From the NCBI RefSeq assembly GCF_026212465.1, contig NC_080057.1:23970147-24034146 (forward strand): 64,000 bases of DNA, read 5' to 3'. Under the pieces are notes generated by a model. It did no database searches. It saw only the letters and a list, made by a program, of their open reading frames with translations, and was not told where the DNA came from. Below are positions 52,198 to 61,285 of the stretch, in pieces; the stretch's first letter is position 1; each line of letters starts with the position of its first letter. This DNA comes from Amaranthus tricolor. Lineage: Eukaryota; Streptophyta; Magnoliopsida; Caryophyllales; Amaranthaceae. A program made the position numbers and the translations under genes.

Positions 52198-54411
52198 TCA
52201 TCTAGATACGTCGCATTGCTGGCTGTATTCAAGCTGCTCCATCTCCCAGCACATTTTGGAAACGACTCCTTCATGGCAAGGAATGTATTCCTGAATGGAA
52301 AGCCACAAAAATCATATTAAAACTATAAACAATAAAGAAGTGATTTTCATATTATGTCTATTATTTTGATGCGGTCAAAGATTTATAGTCATTTGGTTTT
52401 GGATTATAATGGACCGAAATAAAATTTACTCAATAAATCTGGTGCATTTTTTATTTATTTGAAGCTGTACATGACGTTTGCACTATTAAGGGTTAATCGG
52501 AAACACTTCCTATGTTTTATCTAGAGGTGTTCATTTAGGTAATTGGATTGATTTCGGGTAAGGTGTTTCGAGTCGGTTTGAAATCAGGTTTTCAGTCCAT
52601 ATTAATTTTTATATAATTGTAAATAATCTTTGACATCGGGTCAAATCAGTTACAAGGTCGGGTGATTTTCGGGTCATCGTGTCTATTTTGAACATCACTA
52701 GTTTTATCATTAACAAGAATAATGTTGCGTACATCTAATTCTTCAAACACGACCCTAAGTAAAAGTCATTTAATGGCAATCTAAGTGGAAGTCATTTAAG
52801 GGTGTTAGCGTAACAGAATAATGTATTATTTACCTCTAATTTTTTGACTAATTCTTCCGCGGTAGGAGCAGAAACAATAATATGGCGTGCATTAGGACTA
52901 ATGAACCCTTCTTCCACAGCTTGGTCGATGAAAGTGAGAAGTGAATTGTAGTACCCATCCACATTTAGTAAACCCACCTACAAATTTGTAGATTGAACCA
53001 TAATTCTTAAGATTAGATATTGACTGAAGTGATTAATAATTCTGGCAAATCACAAGCCGAAACGAATTATGATTAATTTTGGGCTATTTTTTTGGTATAA
53101 TTTTGAGTGAATTACAAATTCAAAAGATAAAACATTAAGCGAATATGTTTCAGTGTCAAAAACTAACGAAAAAAGTCAACCTGAGTAGAAATCACACATG
53201 TTAAAGGTGACCAATATTGTTTCGGGGATATTGAAACTTTTACCAAATAATTTTTTGACTTTTTTTACTAATTAATAGGTCAAAAAGAAGAAATCAACGG
53301 ACACCAACATATAAGTTATCTGTCAAACATTCAACCGTCGAACTTATAGTCATCTCTTAGAACGACCCTTGATAACATGTTAAGAATGTTGCAATGAAAT
53401 ATATATACCGGTTTGTCGTGAATGCCGAGTTGAGCCCATGTTATCACCTCTAGTAGTTCTTCTAGAGTTCCATAACCACCTGCAAAAATTGCATTATATA
53501 ACAATAATATCAGAATTTTAATCCGAAAAGATTAAAATCGGCAAAAAATTTACACTATAATAGGAGAATTTTATGTAAGTTGATGAGTTGTATCAGATAC
53601 AGTTCTTGTGAGTACTCCAAGGATGAGTGTACTATGATGCAATTTTATGAAGAGAATAGGTTCACAAGTGCAGACTCGAACATCCGACATTTACTTAATT
53701 TTATAATTAAATTCGACTTTGAATCGACATCCAGATAGATTTACTATTATGTAGAAACTTATGTAGGTATAAGTCTTAATTTTAAACTGACCCGAAACAC
53801 TTTACTCAAAATCGATCGATAAACCGAATTAACACTTTTAATGAGATGGTAAGATGAGGACTCAGAAGAAAAAGACTGCATGGTCCCAGAAATGGGCAGG
53901 TACTAACTCCAATTGGGATGGAAGGTAAAATTTATGGGAAAATGGGAGCATAATTGGGTGCCTGACATGTAAAGAAGTAGAAGAAATATACAAAATAGTC
54001 ATTCCATAACATAATATTTCTTCCCATTTAAGGTGTCTTTTCTTTATTCACTAAGTTTGTTAATATATATTCCCTTCCTCTTATTGAATTTACATTATTT
54101 TTCATTTTGATTCATTTTATTTAATTTGTATTATTTTTATTTTTGGACAATAATTCACTACTAAATTTGTAATATGTTCAGTGAGTTATTTAAAAGTAAG
54201 AGAGATGATATAAAAATTGACAAATATATTAAAATAAATTAAAATAAAAAATAAGGCAAATTAAATAGAACAAACAAAATAGTTATTTATTACTCAAGTT
54301 TTGGAAGAATAGTGGAACAATCTCCTTAGATAAAATATTTAAATTGTGTGAAACAAAAGACAAAGAAATATATACATAAAAATTGATGAAAAAAGTGGGA
54401 TGGAGTATAAA

Positions 54412-54506
<95 letters not shown>

Positions 54507-57500
54507 AAAGGGACATAAGTATTGAGTTAAAGGATAGGTTTTCATCGCATAAGTATGGAGTAAAGTAAAATAGGCAAATAGGCATCTAATTTTATGATAA
54601 ATTGTACTTGTGAACTGTGGTTTTATCCTATTGATGGGTATCGACTCTGGCAGTATGTTAGGTTTTAAAATAGTAACTAACATGACAAAGATAAGCACCT
54701 GGACAAAGGGTGTACAAATCATTAACGAACACTTCCAAAAAATCATAAAACCAAAAGTACGAAAAAAAATGCAATAGAATGAAAAATTGTGAGAGTTTTT
54801 TAAGCCAATATAGTACAAACGAAGATTATAGAGTAACTTTTGTAATGTTTATATTTTTTCTGTTTTGAAATACTCGCTACATAAAACATAACGGTAATAT
54901 TAATCTTCAGACTTATATTTATTTTATATATTGCAGCTTATGTGTAAGAAAAAAAATATAGTCAAGTGTAATCTTATTTGAATTATCTAATCGTATACTT
55001 ATATTATTATCAAACTTTTATAATTTTTAGTCAATAATAGTTTGAGATATACTTAATCAAAATTACACATTGAATTGCATAAAAAATGATATACAGCTAG
55101 TATAATGGAACGGAAGGAGTATGTAGCTAGCTTCTATGCCTTCTATATAGAGATAGTGGTGTGACTAGGAGATTTGCAGTAATGTCATTATGCCATGACA
55201 AAAGATGATTTAAGCTCTTTAAAGATTTTTGATATCGTCAATGTTCTTAAGCAATTGTAACGCTTCTTATTTTAGTCTATTTTTTATTTTTATTGTATTT
55301 TTAGTTAAGATAATGATTTTACCATTTTTTTTCTAATTGTTATCAACATATTCTTTTTCACGTTTTCTCTTATTTTTAATCTTAATTACAAAATTTTATT
55401 ATTGTTGCGATTTTCTTAGCATGTGAAATGTCATTATTGCAATCTATTAGGAATAGAAAGTGGAGTATATTTTTTTTGTTACTCAAACTTCTCAATAAAA
55501 TTGATACTTCTATAAGAAAGAGAATTATAAAATTTTAATTGAGGGAATAATAGATTGCATGCAAAGAATCCTCAACTTTAATAAAGATCCTACATAATAA
55601 TTATTTTTCTTACAAATTAAACGCAATATATAAAAAGTATTAAATGATAAAAAGTACAAATAAATTATTGTGTAGCTATTTTTTGCTTTATACTTGCCAT
55701 TTACTAATACTTTTATTTTTTTTTTCATTAATTTTCCTACGAGCAAGAGGAGGAAAACTTAATAATCTTCCCGTAGGCGATGAGAATCGAATTTCTATTC
55801 TTATAATATTCAAACTCTATAATTTCTTTCTAATTTATTCGCTGTATTATAACTTTCAATTTCAAAAACTTTTTAATATATATTAATTAATATAGCAAAA
55901 TTAATAATGATAAATTAGGAATAAAAATATTAAAAAAAGACCTGGTAATGCAATAAAAGCATCAGAGTGGCGAGCCATCTCTGCTTTTCTTTGATGCATA
56001 TCTGCCACAGCCTTGACTTCCCCTACAGTTTCGCCAGTTATCTGCCAAAATACCACCAAACAAACAAACAAATTACCTTTTACGCCCTCTTTTTCTCAAT
56101 AAACAAACAACTATACTTTTTTAGTGGTAATCCTAACCAGAAAAGGCAATCATCAGGCCTGCAACAAGGCTAGTACAAGACATAACCTCAAAACCAGTAT
56201 TCAAAACAGACCCAACGACTTGATATTTACCCGACATTGTAACTGCACATGACTTAACTCGACTTCAAAATAAATTTAAAATTATTTTAAAATCAATGTG
56301 GACAGAAGATTCGGTATTAAACCGAAACGAAACACCTGACTCGAAATCGAGCCCATAACTCAAATAAACACCTCTATCAGTGTAGCACATATATTAACAT
56401 AATTCGTTAACTAATTAAACATTTTTATCCATTTATTAGATTTGTCATTAAAATTTTGTTCTTATAGCAAATCCTACGGGATAAAAGAAGTGTTCTACAT
56501 TCAGCTATTCCCTGACCACTAATTGATTCCTTTACCATTTGAATGAAAACAAAAGGTTCAGATCACTGAACAAGCCAAGAAAGAAAAGGCACAAAGAAAG
56601 CAGCAGTACTGTAATTCTACTGATCACTTTATAAAACACACACAAAGTAAACAACAACAACACCATCAATTTTTTTTTGAAAAAACAAGTATTATGGATG
56701 GGGCTATTTCATATCCAAACCATACTAGAAATAGGTGGTTCTAAGTAAGTTGGGTATCCGATCACACGGGACCTCTTAAATTAATACAATCAAAATGCTC
56801 TATGTTATTCTATCTGATTAATTTCTTGTGTTTAGGCTCTAAACTTGCGAAAAGATGTAAATTAAAAAGAAACCTAAAAAATTAATGTGTACTTTTACTC
56901 CAATTTAGTCAATATCTATCCTTCTAAATCAAAAGACTCTTATATAAAGGAATATAAAGGAACGTCATAATTTGACTTGTTGATTGCCAATAGTTAAGCA
57001 CTAAGATAAGCCAGTCAGGAAGTTAGAAGTAATGGAAAAGGTGTATTATGCAGTGTAGTGGTATTACTCTATTAGAAGTAAGAACAATAAAAGGTTTAAG
57101 ACTTTTTGGAAGGAAGACAAAGTACAATAGGGAGACATACCTCTCGAGGCATGAGCGTCTTGGGAATCACTCTATCAATACAAGAAATAAACATGACAAA
57201 ACAATATTAGTTGATTACTCATTTTACTTATTTTAAAATTTAATATAAAGGGTAAATAGTAAACAATTAATCGCCAATTACAATGATTGATTTAGTCAGC
57301 TAATTTTATTAACTAATTTTATCAGCTAAAATTAAATCCGCTGCTATGAGCAGATTGTTTAAAATCAACTTATTCACATTAATAAGTTGTTTCAACTAAC
57401 TAGTTCACTAAACATTAATATTAACTGATTTAACCATCCAATCCTTTATTTGTATTAAGATAAGTTAAACTTACTCAATAAATTATTTTGTCAAATATCC

Positions 57501-58676
57501 CAAAAATTAAATTTTAATCAAAGTCTTGCAATAACCAAGAATAAAAGCACGCTTTCTTCATTCATTATGTTTCTTTTTTAATCTCTTTTTGTTTCTTCTT
57601 CTTTACTCTAATCAAGACTTCAAAAAATTCAAAAAAAAACTTACCCACTAATCTAAGATAAAAAGAATAATTAATTAAATAAACCCACAAAGGAGGGAAA
57701 AAACTCAATGAGAAAAACATGATTAGAAGACTAAAGCACTCACCCAATAACATGCCGACCTCCACTATGAACAGCTTGAGAAACTAAACCCATTAACCCT
57801 ATGCTTCCTCCTCCATATACTAAGTCAATGTTCCTTGATACCTACATTTCATAAAATTTCATAAATTCCATTTCCACCCATATTATATAAGTTACATAAC
57901 ATGATCACCAACAAGTCAAATCTTAATCTTAAATTATTGGTTAGACAGTCGGCTATATGAACCAATACATCACTTACAGACTTACGGCAATAGTCTACAT
58001 GAAACTTTTTTTGTCATTGGTTTTACTTCAGATGGGAGTAAAAAATTGAGGGTTTGATAAAAATATGATCTTTTATATGTTTTGAGTTTCCATTAAGCAA
58101 AATCAATGGAAATGGCACAATGGAGTAAAGAACAGAGTATATATAGCTCACAAAAGTGCACATTTTCAGTTGGAAAATATTACCCACATGGGAAAGTTTC
58201 AAACTTTATCCACATCACAAATAACCCAAGAAAGCTTATTAGAATCAAAATTTTCAACCAAAATTTAAGAACAACCCTTATCATGAAAAAGGGGTCCATT
58301 TTTTTTTCTTTTGAATTTACTACATTGTGATTGAAATAAGAATGTTTAGAGCATCATGTGCAGTTTCAAATGAAAAAAAAGTAATCTTTAATTATAAAAA
58401 AATAAAGAAACTTTTCTCCTAAAGATTGAAAATTTAGGGGAAAAAAGACATTTTTTTTACAAACCCACATTTAAAAAAACCCTCAAAATAGAGGGGGAGG
58501 GGGGAAAAGTGAATGTAATGAAATTATGTGATACATAGAAGAAACCCCATTAATACCAATTCTTTTCCAAGTTCAATGGCAGCTTCTTGATAGCTAGTTT
58601 TCTTGCCTTGACTACTCCCACAAAAGACACATATTCTTCCAAACTTAGATTGCTTAACCTCAACTTTTCCCTCCAT
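52198..58676 (-). CDS. LOG: LONELY GUY cytokinin riboside 5'-monophosphate phosphoribohydrolase
   Basis: Complete gene in seven exons on the minus strand: 58557-58676, 57744-57841, 57141-57171 (31 nt), 55942-56041, 53409-53479, 52834-52977 and 52198-52290. They total 657 nt, 218 aa plus TGA, with all phases consistent. LOG enzymes release active cytokinin free bases directly from the nucleotide. The protein starts [20 protein letters not shown], has the nucleotide-binding [11 protein letters not shown] (about residue 49), [18 protein letters not shown] (about 98) and the catalytic PGGYGTLEE at residues 116-124, split across exons 4 and 5. The last exon gives [19 protein letters not shown] and ends QQCDVSR. 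Its length is usual for the family (about 210-220 aa). The small third exon fits LOG gene structure as I remember it. The protein should be cytosolic or nuclear. Which LOG paralogue it is cannot be told by eye. Its introns host a hAT MITE, a mariner-like MITE, a family A repeat and a TA repeat. Confidence 0.95.
52522..52700. mobile_element. hAT-type MITE with perfect 8-bp target duplication
   Basis: 179 bp in LOG intron 6. The left end is TAGAGGTGTTCA and the right end, inverted, is TAGTGATGTTCA. The flanks are identical: GTTTTATC at 52514-52521 and at 52701-52708. An 8-bp duplication and TAG..GTTCA ends define a hAT element. The core has GGGTCAAATC / GGTCGGGT words, like the larger hAT-like element at 42672-44083. 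It is non-coding. Confidence 0.92.
53038..53152. repeat. Dispersed repeat family A, copy 3 (LOG intron 5)
   Basis: CAAATCACAAGCCG, ACGAATTATGATTAATTTTGG, AATTTTGAGTGAATTAC and AATTCAAAAGATAAA in the same order as the copies at 35812 and 49588. It is the most diverged of the three. Confidence 0.5.
54415..54504. repeat. (TA)n microsatellite in LOG intron 4
   Basis: A pure TA run of about 90 bp, the longest in the window. It produces artificial Tyr-Ile open frames on both strands. Confidence 0.97.
54873..55119. mobile_element. Mariner-like MITE in LOG intron 4
   Basis: About 247 bp between TA dinucleotides (54871-54872 and 55120-55121). The right end, inverted, is CTCCTTCCGTTCCATTATAC; the left end CTCGCTACATAAAACATAAC is a worn counterpart. 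Its internal words match the relics at 30786-31055 and near 23940-24125. Confidence 0.6.
57245..57500. repeat. Dispersed repeat in LOG intron 2
   Basis: GATTTAACCATCCAATCC and TTATTTGTATTAAGATAAG with GCAGATTGTTTAAAATC match, in order, the words around 28740-28960. It is an old AT-rich dispersed element with unclear ends. Confidence 0.35.
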
Positions 58677-58888
58677 TTTAGTAGCTTTAATTCTCACCCT
58701 TTTTTCCCTCCTTTTTGGGTTTTTTAATTCACGAAAATTAGGAAAATTGAGAATAACAAATACTTGTAGTCTTCAAAAAAGTCTCACTATCACTCTACTC
58801 TGTTATTTAGTGTCCCACTTTATTGTCACTACTCCCATATAATGAGTGTCACAAAACAATGCAAAAAAGGTTGAGGGGTAATGAAATA
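58677..58888 (-). promoter_or_regulatory. LOG 5' flank (leader and proximal promoter)
   Basis: About 210 bp between the LOG start codon and a Stowaway-like MITE whose edge is at 59139/58889. No TATA box was identified with confidence. The element insertion means the promoter has been altered or displaced at some time in the past. Confidence 0.4.
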
Positions 58889-59139
58889 CTTCCTAGTCCT
58901 TACGAGAATACATATAAAATATTTTGGATAGAATTTAATAGAAAGGTAATTGACTTAGAGAATAAGACAAAATAAACGAGTAATTGATATAAATAAGTGG
59001 GTAAAATAAAGAGAAATAATAAATTTGTGAATAAGATTAAAAGAAAGAAAGTGGAATCACTACTAAACGGATAAAAGATGTAAAATTAGTAAAACACAAT
59101 AAAAGAAAAAAAGACGTAAATTGAGAGGGACTGATGGAG
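58889..59139. mobile_element. Stowaway-like MITE upstream of LOG
   Basis: About 251 bp flanked by TA (58887-58888 and 59140-59141). The left end is CTTCCTAGTCCTTACGAG and the right end, inverted, is CTCCATCAGTCCCTCTCAA. The terminal repeats match imperfectly over about 14 bases. It lies about 210 bp upstream of the LOG start codon. Confidence 0.65.
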
Positions 59140-59141
59140 TA

Positions 59142-60060
59142 ACTTTTTGCTTGTTTGGCAATTACTATTAGCTTTTTCTTAATTGGTTCTTTGTATCACT
59201 TGCAACAACTAGTATAGTAGCACTAGTGTGTGTTATAAGTTGTTTGGAGTTATTGGTGACACTAAGACTTAGACTAAGACTAAAAGAAAAGGATTCATTT
59301 CATTTGTTTGGTGGGATTGAAATTTGTGGAATGGAGAAATGATAATTGAATTGAATGTCCTCTATTCTATGGTTTATGGGTTTTTATAAATGGGTACATG
59401 CTTGCACGTGATTGACCATAAGGCACGCTTAATTTTGCTTACTCACATATACTTGTATTCTTTTGCACGCCTATACTCGATTGATTCCAAATACTATGGT
59501 ATTTCTAATTTTTTTTTTTAATGAAAATTTGTTAGTTACATATTTGGATGTACGATGCCAAGATTCAAGAATATACGGTATTTTATTTCAAGAGTTATTT
59601 TTGTACGACATCGTCTTTCGACAGATAATTATAAAAAAAGAGTTTATGTTCTCCTAGTATGTATTAGATGATTTGACATATTCTCAAAAGTTGAACCGAC
59701 AAGGTTTCGTTCAGACTTGACTTAATTATATTTGGTATTTTCGAGTTGGGTCATTATCTGAGTTACAGGTCAAACTTTCGAATTATGACCCACTATTTTT
59801 CGATTAGACTTCAGATCAATTTCAAGTCAGATAAAATCTTGACAGATCTATTTCGCGTGCAAAAATTACATCAATGGGGCTTTTCACAATGTATGGAAAC
59901 TCAAAACTGAATGTAAAGTTCAAATGATGATTGTCTAAACTTAAACATTAAACGAATATGACTAGAGTAAACTCGGACAAGCTCGGTTCAACTATCATTC
60001 AATTTAACTAACAACAACAATGTCGGAGTCTAGTATACCAAAAACATTCCTTGCAAAATG
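59142..60060. other. Gene-free sequence
   Basis: No gene. About 59690-59860 contains GGTTTCGTTCAGACTTGAC, GAGTTGGGTCATTATC and TCAAGTCAG words reminiscent of the hAT-like relics, with no clear ends. The rest is unassigned. Confidence 0.35.
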
Positions 60061-60064
60061 TCCA

Positions 60065-60350
60065 AGTATGCCTTGTGAAGGACCCCCCCTCACGAAGTGT
60101 TTCTATATGGATGCTAAAGGACGGAACGTCCTGGCAGAGTGCCCAATGTTGAGGGACCTCCGTGGAGGAATGTTATAAAATGTTAAAGCACGTACCTCCC
60201 TAGCACAAAATATGAGGTAGTGAGGGACCTTCATGCCCCAATATCCTTTATGACATAGCGAAGGACCTCTTAGACGAAGCATTTGAATTTGTACGACATA
60301 ACTCAAATATATCATCGATTATGTATGACATAACTTCGCTAGAAGTGGGT
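60065..60350. repeat. Irregular repeats around a GAGGGACCT word
   Basis: Five related blocks: GTGAAGGACCCCCC (about 60075), CTAAAGGACGGAACG (about 60113), TTGAGGGACCTCCG (about 60150), GTGAGGGACCTTCA (about 60219) and GCGAAGGACCTCTT (about 60258). Several are followed by CGAAG-TGTTT / CGAAGCATTT. Spacing is about 38-40 bp except for one gap of about 69. It may be the worn left part of the array that follows. Confidence 0.5.
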
Positions 60351-60489
60351 GAAGTCGAATAATGTCCTAAGTATGAAAAATCTACCAGAACGTTGCTTGG
60401 AGAATGAATCAGGTACACCATGAAGCATCGAAGTTTAAAGACCTCATGAGGGCTTAGCTTTAAGGGTGTATGCGGGTTCGACTAATTTC

Positions 60490-61285
60490 AACAATGGGCT
60501 AGTGAACCACAAGGTGTATGGGACTGCTTAAAGAGGATGACTATCTTTGGCTAATGAGATGTACTTAGAACTACTTAAGAAAGACGAATTTGGCTAAGGT
60601 ACTTAATGTGTTCGAGATTTTATTTCAAAAAGCATTTTGGACTAAGAAGTCTTAATTTGTTTGAAATTACTCAGAGGACTTTTTTGACTAATCCTCCTTA
60701 AAGTGTACATAAATGAGTCTAAAAGATCAGAATGTATTGAAGAGCCTCAAAGTATCCAAAACAACTCGTAGAAAATTCAAAGTGCCTAGGTTTACATCTA
60801 GATGACCAAAGTGTTTAGGGCTATGTCTAGAAGCTTAACATTTTAGGCTAAGAGACCCTCGAGTTTTAAGGACTTTGATGATCAATTTTTTTATAAGAAC
60901 CTTAAAGCGTCAAATACTCGAGTACTACTGTGGGCTAAGGCACTCTAATATGTCTTTAAGTAATGTGCCTAAAGGACCATTTTGGGCTAAAGAACACCAA
61001 AGTGTCTAGGGATGTACCTAAGGATTATTTTGCGCTAAAGAGTCTCAAAGTGTTCAAGATCGTTCCTGGAGGACGACTTTGGGCTAAGAAGTTTCAAAGC
61101 GTATCTTTGCTCGAAGAGGATATCTTTGGGTTATAGTTTCCCAAAATGTCCCAACCAACATTTATACGACTAATTTAGCCAAGGAACCCGAAGTCTTTGA
61201 AACAACTCAATGTGGATCACTTTTGAATAAGTAGCTCAAAGATGTTCAAGGCGATCAAGAAAAACTATTTTGGGAAACAAGGCTA
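60490..61285. repeat. Decayed tandem repeat, period about 47 bp
   Basis: About 16-17 degenerate units, each resembling TTTTGGGCTAAAGAG-TCTCAAAGTGT followed by TTCAAGG-CGTACCTAGAGGACCA. TTTGGGCTAA-like words start near 60494, 60545, 60590, 60635, 60682, 60841, 60929, 60980, 61027, 61077, 61123 and, more worn, 61171, 61219 and 61267. The spacing is mostly 44-51 bp. Between 60726 and 60841 the units are recognised by CTCAAAGTATCC and CAAAGTGCCTAGG. The period is not a multiple of three and no frame is open, so it is non-coding. Confidence 0.75.

Noticed and set aside
52792..52833. Open frame continuing past LOG exon 6 to a nearby stop
   Set aside because: A good donor (GAG|GTAAAT) ends the exon at 52834, and the conserved LOG C-terminus (EYIPCHEG..) is found in a further exon at 52198-52290.
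54283..54818. Long open frames full of Tyr-Ile repeats on both strands
   Set aside because: They are translations of the TA microsatellite inside a LOG intron.
60065..61285. Possible coding repeat protein
   Set aside because: Period near 47 bp is not a multiple of three and all frames are interrupted on both strands.
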